NCBI GenBank assembly: GCA_963664845.1
Contig: OY761615.1
Coordinates: 4,898,001-4,962,000, forward strand
DNA length: 64,000 bases
DNA from: CAIYTF01 sp963664845
GTDB taxonomy: Bacteria > Bacteroidota > Ignavibacteria > Ignavibacteriales > Ignavibacteriaceae
Direction: 5' to 3'
The position numbers were made by a program, and so were the translations under genes. Positions 10,563-20,248 of this stretch are shown here, piece by piece. Under the pieces are notes generated by a model that worked only from the letters and a program-made list of their open reading frames with translations, did not search any database and was not told where the DNA came from. Each line of letters begins with the position of its first letter. Position 1 is the first letter of the stretch.

Positions 10563-11861
10563 TTATTGTATCGTCCTCACCAAATTTGCCTTAAACGACT
10601 CATAATCTTTGCCGGTTTCAACAACTTTCTTTTCCTTTTTCAGAACCACTGCCAGGCGATCCGGGATGGCGGGGGAGATGTTCAATGCTTTTTCAATGAC
10701 GCTCAGGAACTTCACCGGGTGTGCGGTTGAGAGAATTATCTGATGAGCTTTGCTTCCATTCTTTATGCTCTTTTTGGCGCCCAGGTAGCCCACAGCGGTG
10801 TGCGGATCAATAACGTAGTTATATTTATTGTAAAACTCAATTATCGCCTCAATAGTCTGTTCATCGGAAAAATGATAGGATTCTATAAAGCTTTGTAATT
10901 CTCCTTCGCCGGGGAAGAGCGTGGAGATGCGTTCAAGATTACTGGGATTACCGACATCCATCGCATTGGAAAGTGTTTCCACGCTTGGCCGGGTGTTAAG
11001 AACGCCAGTGTTCAGGTATTCTTCGAAGACACAATTCTCATTCAGCGACGAGGTGTAAACACAGTCAAGTTGCAGCAATGCCCGGGCAAGGAGTCCTGCC
11101 GAGAGATTTCCCAGGTTTCCGCTGGGTACTGAAAAGGCCAGTTTATCGAACCGGTTGTGCAGACTGAGATATGATTCAACATAATAGACTGATTGCGGCA
11201 GCAACCGGGCAATGTTAATTGAATTAGCCGAAGTCAGAAAATATTTGGACATCAGAGATTCATCCATGAATGCCGCTTTAACCAAGCGCTGGCAATCATC
11301 AAATGTTCCATCCACTTCGTAGGAAGTTATATTTTTGTCAAAAGTGGTCAACTGCTGTTCCTGAATGAAGCTGACTTTCCCTTTGGGATAGAGGAGCACA
11401 ACCTGAATGCCTTCAACGCCGTAAAAAGCATTAGCTACTGCGCTGCCGGTATCTCCTGAGGTTGCCACCAGGATGACGCATTTCCTGTCACGCTTTGCAA
11501 CAAAGTATGAAAGGACGCGGGCCAGGAAACGTGCACCAAAATCCTTAAACGCAAGCGTTGGGCCGTGAAACAATTCCAGAATGGAATAGTTGTCATCGAA
11601 GGTTTTTGTCTCGACGGGGAAATTGAAAACTTCAGTTACGATATTGTACAGGTCCGCATCGGGAATTTCATCGTGAACGAAAGGTCTGATGAGAAGAGCA
11701 ACTCTTTCGTGGAAAGACAGCTTTTCAAGTTCCTGATGGGTAAGCTGCACTTTGGGCAATGACACAGGGAGGAACAGACCGCCATCCGGTGCCAGGCCGA
11801 GCAGTACCGCTTCGGAAAAACTAAATTCTGTATTGTGATTTCTGGTGCTGTAATAATTCAC
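10563..11861 (-). CDS. thrC: Threonine synthase
   Basis: 432 residues. Converts O-phosphohomoserine to threonine with PLP. Starts MNYYSTRNHNTEFSFSEAV, a normal N-terminus for the family. LAFKDFGARFLAR (about 110) carries the PLP lysine; SGDTGSAVANAF and VPSGNLGN are cofactor-binding loops. The length matches the short bacterial form (about 430). The start overlaps the end of thrB by 4 bp, so the two are translationally coupled. Last gene of thrA-thrB-thrC. Confidence 0.96.
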   Translation of the reverse strand: MNYYSTRNHNTEFSFSEAVLLGLAPDGGLFLPVSLPKVQLTHQELEKLSFHERVALLIRPFVHDEIPDADLYNIVTEVFNFPVETKTFDDNYSILELFHGPTLAFKDFGARFLARVLSYFVAKRDRKCVILVATSGDTGSAVANAFYGVEGIQVVLLYPKGKVSFIQEQQLTTFDKNITSYEVDGTFDDCQRLVKAAFMDESLMSKYFLTSANSINIARLLPQSVYYVESYLSLHNRFDKLAFSVPSGNLGNLSAGLLARALLQLDCVYTSSLNENCVFEEYLNTGVLNTRPSVETLSNAMDVGNPSNLERISTLFPGEGELQSFIESYHFSDEQTIEAIIEFYNKYNYVIDPHTAVGYLGAKKSIKNGSKAHQIILSTAHPVKFLSVIEKALNISPAIPDRLAVVLKKEKKVVETGKDYESFKANLVRTIQ

Positions 11862-12814
11862 TCTAACTCCAATAGTTTTGCGCCTTCGTTATTGACAGTG
11901 GTTATCATCCTGTCAACCTTCATTCCCAACAGTTGAAAAGGTTCCTCCATAAGTACCGAAAGCTTTTCAGCCGATTCAAGCGACTCGCAAATGGCAAACA
12001 CCGAGGGTCCGGAGCCGGAGATATTGAAACCAAGAGCTCCATTGATCAGGGCAATTTTTTTTACGTCATCATAGCCGGGGATGAGCCCCTTGCGGTAAGG
12101 TTCTGCAATCATGTCATGCACACCTTCCTGTATCAAGTCGTTTCTGCCGAGAAGCAAGCCGGCGATCAGAAATGAAGTGTTGGCAACCTGTTCAACTACG
12201 CTTTTAATGGGGAGATCTTTTGGCAGAATACTGCGCGCGTAGGACGTTTTGATCTCGATATCCGGATGCAGCACAACAAAGTGCAGTGCATGCGGAAGAG
12301 TTATTTGGCAATATTTTTTTTGAATGATGTCTTTAATAATAACAAAGCCGCCCATGAGGCAGGGGATTACATTATCGCCATGAATGGAGCCGCCTGAAGC
12401 AATTGCTTCACCGGCCAGAGCTGCTTCGATTAGTTCTTCTTTGGCCAGCGGGTATTCAAGCAGCGCGTTGACCGCGAAAACCGCTGCCACTGCACTTGAA
12501 GCACTTGAACCAACACCACTGCCGGTAGGGATCTTCTTGTGTATGAACAGTTTAACGCCTTCTTCAATTCCCAGACTTTCAAGGAAGGCAAGAACAGCCT
12601 TGCCGGCGGTGTTATGTTCGGGATTAAGGCTAATGTCGTTGTTCCCGGTGATGCCTTCAATCAAAACTTCTTTTTTATCATGCGGACGTGCTTCCACTTC
12701 ATCGCCGATGCCGTGAATGGCGAATCCGAATACATCGAATCCGGGTCCGACATTGGATACGGAGGCAGGCGCGAATGCCTTGGCGTAGCTGTGTATAAAT
12801 CTATGTGTGATCAT
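11858..12814 (-). CDS. thrB: Homoserine kinase
   Basis: 318 residues, GHMP kinase fold. Phosphorylates homoserine for ThrC. APASVSNVGPGFDVFG marks the substrate-binding N-terminus and IPTGSGVGSSASSA (about 95-108) is the GHMP ATP-binding loop; NISGSGPSVFAI near the C-terminus is the third motif. It follows thrA after 265 bp in which I see no gene or strong hairpin, and overlaps thrC by 4 bp. Confidence 0.96.
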   Translation of the reverse strand: MITHRFIHSYAKAFAPASVSNVGPGFDVFGFAIHGIGDEVEARPHDKKEVLIEGITGNNDISLNPEHNTAGKAVLAFLESLGIEEGVKLFIHKKIPTGSGVGSSASSAVAAVFAVNALLEYPLAKEELIEAALAGEAIASGGSIHGDNVIPCLMGGFVIIKDIIQKKYCQITLPHALHFVVLHPDIEIKTSYARSILPKDLPIKSVVEQVANTSFLIAGLLLGRNDLIQEGVHDMIAEPYRKGLIPGYDDVKKIALINGALGFNISGSGPSVFAICESLESAEKLSVLMEEPFQLLGMKVDRMITTVNNEGAKLLELE

Positions 12815-13079
12815 GAAATAAGTTTTTATGTTTTTAATGTAATGTAAAAGATCGAGTTTGTGTTTTCTATATATTGGTTAAAGCTCAAAATGTATTTCCC
12901 TGTCAGAATAAATTTGAATAACCAATGGTAAAAATAACATCGATTACAAACATATATTCCTTACGTGAAAATAATTCATTTTTGTCCTTCAAAATGGATT
13001 CCCTGTGGGAACATATGATTGATGTTATTTAACAGGGCGGGACCATTCATTGTTTTTGGAGCCGCATGTTAATCAGATG

Positions 13080-15479
13080 CTAATTAATAATCGCCAATAT
13101 ATCGTCCAGAATTCCTGAAGCGGTTAATTCACCGCCCGCACCCTGGCCGGAAACGACCAATGGGTATTTTGAATAGCGTTTAGTGAAAAACCGTACAGCA
13201 TTGTTTGCGCCGTCAATAATATACAACGGGTGATCACTTGGGAGTGCTTCAACCTTAACCCAGGCTTTTCCTGCTTCATACCCGGCAATAAGCTTCAGTT
13301 TTTTTCCTGCTGCCTTTGCCTCATTAACCAGGGCATCGATGTCGCGGTACTCACAATTTTTAAGATCTGCTTTAAGCGGATCGCCTTTGATCAGGCTGTT
13401 AATTTCGAGATCCTGCATGTTCAAACTGAGACCCAATTCGCGTGCAAGGATGAGAATTTTCCTGGCTACATCGAGGCCGGAGAGATCTTCTGCCGGGTTT
13501 GGTTCCGTATAACCAAGTGTGCGTGCCTCCTCTATGGCATCCTTAGCGGACATGCCTTCATGTACCTTGGTAAGGATGTAGTTGACCGATCCTGAGAGTA
13601 CGGCTTCAATTTTCAACACCTCATCGTTAGACTTCACAAAGTGTTGCAGCGTTTTAATAATGGGAAGCGATGCACCTACGTTTGTTTCATATCTGAATTT
13701 CACGTTTGCATTCATCGCTGTTTCGCGCAGGGTATGGTAGAACTCCATGTCGCAGGAATTTGCGATTTTATTAGCCACCACCAAATGCAGTCCCTTTGAA
13801 AGGATTGACAGATATTTAGTGGTGATAAACTGGCTGGCTGAACAATCAACCATTATTTTCAACGGGTGTCTGTCGTGCAGAGCGATATCGATGAATTGAT
13901 CGATGTGGGATTCGTTGGAAAGGCTGGCGATCTCCGGGTTGAGTCCCTGGTAATCGTGTACCATGCCTTTGGTGTTTAGCAGGCCGCACACCGTTATTTC
14001 AATGTCTTCTTTTTCAAAATTTTTAATGATGTTAAGCAGGTGACTGCCTACATTGCCGGTAGCGCCAATGAGATAGATGTGTGCTTTTCTGCGGTAGGCG
14101 AAGAAAAACTCATCATGAATTACATTCAGGGCTTTGGTAAGATCTTTTTGGCCAATGACAAATGACACATTCAGTTCTGAAGAGCCCTGTGCAATTGCCA
14201 CTATGTTGATTTTATATTTCCCGAGTGAGCCGAAAATTTTTCCGCTTACTCCCGGAATGTGCCGCATACTCTCGCCAACAACAGAGATAATAGAAAGATC
14301 GCTGTCAATGTGAATGTCCGATATATGGTGGTTAGCAATTTCAAGATCAAATTCCTTTTCTATGGCTTCCTTGGCCAGGTGAGCAAATTTTTGTTTCACC
14401 GCGAAACAGATAGTGTGTTCGGAGGAGGCCTGAGTGACTAAAATAATATTAATATGTTGTTCGGACAACGTTTTGAACAGGCGTGAGACAATGCCTAAAA
14501 TGCCAACCATACCGCTTCCTTCAACTCTGAGGACGGCAATATCCTCGATGCTGGCAATTCCGGTTATGCCGAACTTGTTTTTTGCTCCTGTGGTGGCAAC
14601 AACGCTGCCGGGATACGTGGGATTAAAAGTGTTTTTTATGCGGAGCGGGATTTTTTTATCGTACATGGGTTGAATGGTGGGTGCATAGATCACCTTTGCG
14701 CCAAAATACGAAAGTTCCATGGCTTCTTCGTAGGAAAGGGAATCAACCACGAATGCTTCGTTAACGCATCGCGGATCAGCAGTGAGAACACCGTCCACAT
14801 CAGTCCATATTTCAACTTCATCTGCATCGAGTGCAGCGCCCAGGATGGAAACAGAATAGTCCGAGCCGCCTCTGCCAAGGGTGGTTGTTTCAGCCGATGC
14901 GGTGGCGCCGGTAAAGCCGGTGACAATTTGCAGTTTTGGGTGTGCTGCGAAATAAGTTCGTATTTTCTCATTAGTTTTTGCAAACTGCACTTTGGCCGAG
15001 CCAAAAGCTGCGTCAGTAATGATTATCTCCCGCGCATCCAGAAATTCGTTTTCGATGCCGAGGAATGACAGGTAGCCGGAAATAGTGGTGCAGGAGAGGC
15101 GTTCGCCGCAACTCATGATATAATCGAGAGATTTGTTTGATAGTTCTTTAACCAGAAATATGCCGTACAGAATTTCCGTTATCTCTTCAAACTGAGCAAC
15201 AACCTGGCTTCTTGTATTCTCAAAATGACAGTTTGTCTGGTCAGGAATAAGCTCGTCAAGCGTTGAAAAATGTAATTCCTGCAGTGAGTGGAGTATTGTC
15301 GCATAATCCTTATTCTTTTCGCCGGCAAGTTTTGCCATGGTTATCAATTGGTCAGTAACACCGCGGTATGCGGAGAATACCACCGCGCGCGCACCGGGCG
15401 TGTTTTGGATTATTGCAGCACATTGTTTTATCATTTGCGGACTCTCCACAGAGGAACCGCCGAATTTGAGAACTTTCAT
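13080..15479 (-). CDS. thrA: Bifunctional aspartate kinase / homoserine dehydrogenase
   Basis: 799 residues, close to the usual size of the fusion (about 810-820). Catalyses the first and third steps from aspartate to threonine. The kinase part starts MKVLKFGGSSVESP and includes TTLGRGGSDYSVSILG (about 210-225). Two ACT-type regulatory segments (about 310-460) suggest feedback by threonine. The dehydrogenase part begins near 465 with the NAD(P) loop IGATGNVGSHLL, then KIANS and GSVNYILTKV. First gene of the thr operon. No threonine/isoleucine-rich leader peptide was found in the 240 bp upstream. Confidence 0.96.
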   Translation of the reverse strand: MKVLKFGGSSVESPQMIKQCAAIIQNTPGARAVVFSAYRGVTDQLITMAKLAGEKNKDYATILHSLQELHFSTLDELIPDQTNCHFENTRSQVVAQFEEITEILYGIFLVKELSNKSLDYIMSCGERLSCTTISGYLSFLGIENEFLDAREIIITDAAFGSAKVQFAKTNEKIRTYFAAHPKLQIVTGFTGATASAETTTLGRGGSDYSVSILGAALDADEVEIWTDVDGVLTADPRCVNEAFVVDSLSYEEAMELSYFGAKVIYAPTIQPMYDKKIPLRIKNTFNPTYPGSVVATTGAKNKFGITGIASIEDIAVLRVEGSGMVGILGIVSRLFKTLSEQHINIILVTQASSEHTICFAVKQKFAHLAKEAIEKEFDLEIANHHISDIHIDSDLSIISVVGESMRHIPGVSGKIFGSLGKYKINIVAIAQGSSELNVSFVIGQKDLTKALNVIHDEFFFAYRRKAHIYLIGATGNVGSHLLNIIKNFEKEDIEITVCGLLNTKGMVHDYQGLNPEIASLSNESHIDQFIDIALHDRHPLKIMVDCSASQFITTKYLSILSKGLHLVVANKIANSCDMEFYHTLRETAMNANVKFRYETNVGASLPIIKTLQHFVKSNDEVLKIEAVLSGSVNYILTKVHEGMSAKDAIEEARTLGYTEPNPAEDLSGLDVARKILILARELGLSLNMQDLEINSLIKGDPLKADLKNCEYRDIDALVNEAKAAGKKLKLIAGYEAGKAWVKVEALPSDHPLYIIDGANNAVRFFTKRYSKYPLVVSGQGAGGELTASGILDDILAIIN

Positions 15480-15843
15480 AACCGTTAACTATTTATGTTC
15501 GATTCAGTGTTGTATTAAACCCGAAAAATGCAATAACATCATACTTTTCGTATAAGTACTTGAATTTATTCTGACCAGGGCCTTCACCCTTGTTCCCTCT
15601 CCCAAAGGGCGCGGGAGGGCGTAATACTTGATACTTATGCCAGAGCTATTGCTTTTATCTTTTTCTAATGCAAGATTCGGGTTAAACTGAGGTTTTATGC
15701 CATTCCGGCAAAAATACCTGTTCAGAATTTGAATTTACAAAATTTTGAGGTTGGGATAAACCTTGGAAGAGGAAAAAATTGGGATAATTTGTAGGTGTGG
15801 GAAGAAAATTCGGTACTGACGCATAAATGGGTGAAAATTTTCT

Positions 15844-16071
15844 TCACCCCAAAGGCAGAGTTTTGAAGGATTGGGTGAAGCATCCTGAGTGTAGTTCATC
15901 CAGTGGCGCGTCGGCAAACACATACATACCATTCGCAATTCTGCGAACATATCCTTTGGTCTGCCATTCAGCCATTCTGTGGGGATAGACCTTCCCACTC
16001 AGTTTTCTGATATCATTAAGACTGAAAACGGGAAATTCTTTTAATTCTTTGGAAAAAGTAAAATAGTTCAT
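15844..16071 (-). pseudogene. AbiEi-type antitoxin N-terminal fragment
   Basis: 75 residues. The first 58 or so (FPVFSLNDIRKL, then WQTKGYVRRIANGMYVFAD) match the winged-helix N-terminus of AbiEi-family antitoxins of type IV toxin-antitoxin systems. After PLDEL the sequence stops resembling the family, which normally continues well past 150 residues, and ends at TGA. None of the three frames downstream restores it, and no AbiEii toxin is nearby. Most likely a decayed remnant; a free-standing small DNA-binding protein is possible. Confidence 0.55.
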
Positions 16072-16198
16072 AATATTTCGAAATTATACTGTAAACTGTA
16101 TATATAAGAAAAAATATGAAATCAAGTCTGATGAGGATACAAAATTCCGACAGAAACATAGTTTTTGACGATTTTGATATTTCTATATTTTAATTCCC

Positions 16199-16225
16199 AA
16201 AAAACGCCAAAAAACCGCGTTTTTT
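16199..16225. terminator. Bidirectional terminator-like hairpin upstream of the ilv promoter
   Basis: Perfect 9-bp stem AAAAAACGC / GCGTTTTTT with a 9-nt loop, A-run on one side and T-run on the other. It sits between the AbiEi remnant (minus) and the ilv promoter (plus), and could insulate the operon from read-through. The rest of 16072-16328 is AT-rich and shows no gene. Confidence 0.5.
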
Positions 16226-16328
16226 TGAAGCGAAAGTGAAAATCACAAAATGCACGTGAATATTTATGCATAAAATGACTTTTGATTTGCAATATCGAAA
16301 ATAATCCGGATATCCGACAAAAAAAAAC

Positions 16329-16357
16329 TTGACAATATGCTTATATGCCTTTATCTT
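16329..16357 (+). promoter_or_regulatory. Sigma-70-type promoter of the ilv-leu-cimA operon
   Basis: TTGACA at 16329-16334, 17 bp, TATCTT at 16352-16357. Predicted transcript start is near 16364, about 28 nt before the leader-peptide ATG. Confidence 0.75.
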
Positions 16358-16391
16358 GAACAAAAGTTAATTTAATTCTAAAAAACAAAAC

Positions 16392-16550
16392 ATGAGCAAC
16401 ACAATTTTAAGTCTGACAACAGATTCCGCCTTAATTCCATTGAAAAATGGCGGTGGTGTGTATGCTCTTTCCATTAACCCTCCTTCGGTTATTCTTCTTG
16501 GGATCAATGTACTGGTTCTCCTTCTTGGTATTATTACCATTTTAGGCTAA
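16392..16550 (+). CDS. Candidate ilv operon leader peptide (52 residues, Ile/Leu/Val rich)
   Basis: A short frame directly behind the promoter and 104 bp before ilvD. Of residues 33-51, 15 of 19 are Val, Ile or Leu (PSVILLGINVLVLLLGIITIL), the composition expected of an attenuation leader sensing branched-chain aminoacyl-tRNA. A hairpin starts 7 bp after its stop, and part of that hairpin can instead pair with the leader coding region. No Shine-Dalgarno sequence is seen, which is common in this lineage. The hydrophobic tail could alternatively be a real membrane helix of a small protein. Confidence 0.6.
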   Translation: MSNTILSLTTDSALIPLKNGGGVYALSINPPSVILLGINVLVLLLGIITILG

Positions 16551-16556
16551 ATCTTC

Positions 16557-16610
16557 GGTCAATCCCAAATCTCGCAATCAAATACAAAAAAATAGAGCTT
16601 GGGGTTGACC
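16557..16610 (+). promoter_or_regulatory. Attenuator-like hairpin between ilv leader and ilvD
   Basis: Arms 16557-16568 (GGTCAATCCCAA) and 16599-16610 (TTGGGGTTGACC) form a 12-bp stem with one G-U pair. The left arm (ATCCCAA, 16562-16568) is also perfectly complementary to TTGGGAT at 16498-16504 inside the Ile/Leu/Val-rich part of the leader ORF, so two structures compete. No T-run follows directly; a weaker ACCT/AGGT stem with TTTTT ends near 16643. This looks like an antiterminator pair or translational control of ilvD. Confidence 0.5.
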
Positions 16611-16654
16611 TGAGCAGGAAAAACTATATCGAAGGTTTTTGTATTGAGGATATC

Positions 16655-18334
16655 GTGAGATCTGATCTGATAAAAAAAGGTTTTGATAAAGCACCGCACA
16701 GGAGTTTGCTGAAAGCTACCGGCGTGATCAAGAGTGAAGAGGATTTTAAGAAACCCTTCATTGGCGTATGCAATTCCTATATCGACCTGATACCAGGCCA
16801 TGTACATTTGCAGGAGTTTGGCAAAGTTGTTAAAGACGCTGTGCGTGAAGCCGGCGGTGTTCCATTCGAGTTTAATACCATAGGTGTTGATGACGGAATT
16901 GCCATGGGTCATATCGGTATGCGATACTCCCTGGCCAGCAGAGAGCTTATTGCTGACTGTGTGGAAACCGTTGTGGAAGCCCACCGTCTTGACGGTATAA
17001 TCTGTATTCCCAATTGTGATAAGATCGTTCCCGGAATGCTGATGGCTGCCATGCGCATCGATATTCCCGTGATCTTTATCTCCGGAGGCCCTATGAAGGC
17101 AGGAGTTATGCCCGATGGAGAAAAAGTTGATCTGATCTCAGTGTTTGAGGGGGTTGGCAAATTTTCCTCAGGGTTGATTGATGCAGCCAAATTGCAGCAG
17201 TATGAAAATTTTGGCTGCCCGACATGTGGCTCCTGTTCGGGTATGTTCACCGCCAACTCTATGAACTGCCTCATGGAAGCCCTCGGATTAGCCCTCCCCA
17301 GAAACGGAACAATACTCGCAATATCACCTGAACGAAAAGAACTGGCAAAAAAAGCCGCAAAACAAATTGTCACCCTTGTTGAACAAGACCTGAAACCAAG
17401 CAATATGCTAACCCTTGCCTCGTTCAAGAATGCCTTTGTTCTTGATTTGGCAATGGGCGGAAGTTCCAACACTATTTTACATACATTGGCAGTTGCGCAC
17501 GAGTTCGGAATTGAACTTGACCTGAACATGTTGAATGAGTTGGCGAAATCCACTCCTTATATATGTAAGGTTAGTCCGGCGACAAAGGACGTTCATATAG
17601 AAGACGTTCACCGTGCCGGAGGCATTTCCGCAATACTCAAAGAAATAAGCAAAATGGGAGTTCTTGATACCTCAGCAAAAACCGTTACCGGCAAAACACT
17701 GGGCGAAAACATCGCAGAAGCGAAAATACTCGATTCAAAGGTGATCCACTCGGTCGAAGACCCTTATTCAAAGACCGGTGGGCTAACGGTTTTATTCGGT
17801 AACCTCGCTCCGGAAGGCGCCATAGTGAAAACTGCAGCGGTCGATCCCAAGATGCTGGTGCATAAAGGACCGGCAAGAATATATGAATCTCAAGACGAAG
17901 CAGTTGAAAAAATTCTGAAGAAGGATGTTCAGCCTGGTGATGTGGTCATCATCAGATATGAGGGGCCTAAGGGAGGACCCGGAATGCCTGAGATGCTTTC
18001 TCCCACAAGCGCAATCATGGGTCAGGGACTGGGCGACAAAGTTGCATTGCTCACTGACGGCAGGTTTTCGGGCGGCACACGGGGTGCATGTATTGGACAC
18101 GTTTCTCCCGAAGCAGCAGAACGCGGTCCGATTGCAGCGCTCAGAACGGGTGATATTGTTTCGATAAATATCCCGGAAAAAACGCTGAATGTGGAATTGT
18201 CGGACGAAGAAATTGCAAAGAGACTTGCTGAACTTCCGGTGTTTGAACCAAAGATCAAACGGGGCTATCTTGCCCGCTATTCAAAGATGGTCACCTCAGC
18301 GAGCAAAGGTGCTGTTTTGCGGAGTGATTTTTAA
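16655..18334 (+). CDS. ilvD: Dihydroxy-acid dehydratase
   Basis: 559 residues from a GTG preceded by GAGGA. Dehydrates dihydroxy acids to the 2-oxo precursors of valine and isoleucine. NCDKIVPGMLMAAMR (about 120-135) and CPTCGSCSGMFTAN (near 190) supply Fe-S cysteines; GRFSGGTRG near 470 and GPKGGPGMPEM are C-terminal signatures. Family length is 550-570. First enzyme gene of the BCAA operon; 184 bp separate it from ilvB. Confidence 0.97.
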   Translation: MRSDLIKKGFDKAPHRSLLKATGVIKSEEDFKKPFIGVCNSYIDLIPGHVHLQEFGKVVKDAVREAGGVPFEFNTIGVDDGIAMGHIGMRYSLASRELIADCVETVVEAHRLDGIICIPNCDKIVPGMLMAAMRIDIPVIFISGGPMKAGVMPDGEKVDLISVFEGVGKFSSGLIDAAKLQQYENFGCPTCGSCSGMFTANSMNCLMEALGLALPRNGTILAISPERKELAKKAAKQIVTLVEQDLKPSNMLTLASFKNAFVLDLAMGGSSNTILHTLAVAHEFGIELDLNMLNELAKSTPYICKVSPATKDVHIEDVHRAGGISAILKEISKMGVLDTSAKTVTGKTLGENIAEAKILDSKVIHSVEDPYSKTGGLTVLFGNLAPEGAIVKTAAVDPKMLVHKGPARIYESQDEAVEKILKKDVQPGDVVIIRYEGPKGGPGMPEMLSPTSAIMGQGLGDKVALLTDGRFSGGTRGACIGHVSPEAAERGPIAALRTGDIVSINIPEKTLNVELSDEEIAKRLAELPVFEPKIKRGYLARYSKMVTSASKGAVLRSDF

Positions 18335-18518
18335 GTGTGTGTATCGCGTTCCCTCTGCACGTCCGGCATAACTTCTGCTGACTCAGTGTTTGGTTTAATG
18401 AATGAGTTACGCAGGGACCGCAAAGTAAGCGCAGAGACCGCAGATTAGAAACGAAAACAGTATTGTGACCAGATGAAATGAAAGAAATTATTACATAAAC
18501 GGCTAGGAAAGAAGGACT

Positions 18519-20234
18519 ATGAAGAAGACAAAGCAGGTATTGAGCGGCGCGGAGATCTTTTTTGAGTGCTTACGTTTGGAGAATGTCGAATATATTTTTG
18601 GCTATCCGGGCGGATCGGTTCTCAAATTATACGAACATCTGTATGATGTTGATTATCTGAAGCATATTCTCGTAAGGCATGAGCAGGGTGCCGTTCATAT
18701 GGCCGAGGGTTATGCAAAGGCTTCGGGAAAAGTTGGTGTTGTTCTTGTCACATCGGGACCAGGAGCAACCAACACAGTGACCGGTATTGCTGATGCATAC
18801 ATGGATTCTGTTCCCATCGTGGTGTTCACGGGGCAGGTTGCTTCGCATCTTATCGGGAAGGATGCTTTTCAGGAAGCAGATATCGTTGGTATAACCCGGC
18901 CGATAACGAAACATAATTTTCTCATTCGTGACGTGAAAGAGCTTGCTTCAACGATCAAGAAGGCTTTTTATATTGCTTCCACCGGCAAACCAGGACCGGT
19001 GCTTGTTGATATTCCGAAAGATATCATTGCTGCCAAGTGCGAGTTTGATTATCCGGAAACCGTGGAACTTCGAGGTTACAAACCCACCGTTTTTGGACAC
19101 TCCAGCCAGATCAAGAAAGCTGCTGAGAAGATCAGAAAAGCAAAACGGCCTTTGCTCTACGTTGGTGGTGGAGTTATCATGTCTAACGGAACGCGTGAAT
19201 TGAATTTCTTTGCCAAGGAAAATAACCTACCCATAACCATGACGTTGCAGGGTCTGGGTGCATTTCCGGGAAGTGACCCGCAGTCGCTGGGAATGCTTGG
19301 CATGCATGGAACGTATGTGGCGAATCAGGCCATAACCAATTGTGATGTGCTCGTGGCACTTGGGGCCCGGTTTGATGACCGTGTGACCGGACGTATTGAC
19401 AAATTTTCATTGAAGTCCTATAAGATACATGTTGACGTTGACCCTGCCGTTATTGACAAAAACGTCTATGTTGATCTTCCGATTGTTGGTGACGTGAAGC
19501 ATATTCTTGCTGAGTTGGCCGCGGAAATGGGAGAAGCACCACACCTGGATGAATGGTGGTCTGAATTGAATGAATGGCGTGATGAGTGTCCATTGGTTTA
19601 TGAAAGCAGTGACGGATTGCTTCGCACCGAATATATTCTGGAAAGAATTTCCGAGAAGACGAAAGGTCATGCCATAATTGTAACCGATGTTGGACAGCAT
19701 CAAATGTGGGCAGCGCAGCACTATAAATATGAGAATCCGCGTTCAAACCTGACGAGCGGCGGACTTGGAACAATGGGTTTTTCTGTTCCGGCAGCAATAG
19801 GCGCTTATTTTGCCTGCCCTGACCGTCCTATTATCTCCATCAGCGGGGATGGCGGTTTCCAAATGAATATGCAGGAACTGATTACGGCTGCAGCAAATAA
19901 GCTTCCCATTAAGTTCTTCATTATGAACAACAGTTTCCTTGGTATGGTCAGGCAATGGCAGGAGCTTTTTCACGCGGAGAAATACAGTTTCACCGACTTG
20001 TCTAACAGCAATCCGGATTTCGTAAAAGTTGCAGAAGCATTTGGCTGCGTTGGGTTGTCAACAAACGATCCGAAAGAAGTTGATGATCTGCTTGACAGAG
20101 CATTTGCCATAAATGATAAACCGGTGGTAATTGAGTTTAGGGTCGTAAGAGAAGACATGGTGTTCCCAATGGTTCCAGCCGGAGCGTCCATTGGTGATAT
20201 GATTGTTAAAAGACTCAGTCCCAAGTTGATGTAA
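18519..20234 (+). CDS. ilvB: Acetolactate synthase, large (catalytic) subunit
   Basis: 571 residues, ThDP enzyme that condenses pyruvate to acetolactate or acetohydroxybutyrate. FGYPGGSVLKLYEHL starts the ThDP pyrimidine domain, with the catalytic Glu in LVRHEQGAVHMAEGYA. GDGGFQMNMQEL and IMNNSFLGMVRQWQ (about 447-485) form the ThDP/Mg site; DVGQHQMWAAQ follows the FAD domain. Followed 14 bp later by its regulatory subunit. The 18335-18518 gap holds a GCAGGGACCGCAAAG-type sequence that looks like dispersed-repeat debris, not a gene. Confidence 0.97.
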   Translation: MKKTKQVLSGAEIFFECLRLENVEYIFGYPGGSVLKLYEHLYDVDYLKHILVRHEQGAVHMAEGYAKASGKVGVVLVTSGPGATNTVTGIADAYMDSVPIVVFTGQVASHLIGKDAFQEADIVGITRPITKHNFLIRDVKELASTIKKAFYIASTGKPGPVLVDIPKDIIAAKCEFDYPETVELRGYKPTVFGHSSQIKKAAEKIRKAKRPLLYVGGGVIMSNGTRELNFFAKENNLPITMTLQGLGAFPGSDPQSLGMLGMHGTYVANQAITNCDVLVALGARFDDRVTGRIDKFSLKSYKIHVDVDPAVIDKNVYVDLPIVGDVKHILAELAAEMGEAPHLDEWWSELNEWRDECPLVYESSDGLLRTEYILERISEKTKGHAIIVTDVGQHQMWAAQHYKYENPRSNLTSGGLGTMGFSVPAAIGAYFACPDRPIISISGDGGFQMNMQELITAAANKLPIKFFIMNNSFLGMVRQWQELFHAEKYSFTDLSNSNPDFVKVAEAFGCVGLSTNDPKEVDDLLDRAFAINDKPVVIEFRVVREDMVFPMVPAGASIGDMIVKRLSPKLM

Positions 20235-20248
20235 ACGAAAAAGGACAT

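Noticed and set aside
15580..15625. CCTCTCCC/GGGAGGG-type palindrome upstream of thrA as a thr attenuator
   Set aside because: No threonine/isoleucine-rich leader ORF accompanies it, and similar sequence recurs near 48455-48500, so it looks like dispersed repeat debris.
16909..17553. 214-residue minus-strand frame inside ilvD
   Set aside because: Shadow of a strongly conserved gene on the plus strand; composition rich in Ser/Arg/Ile with no motif.
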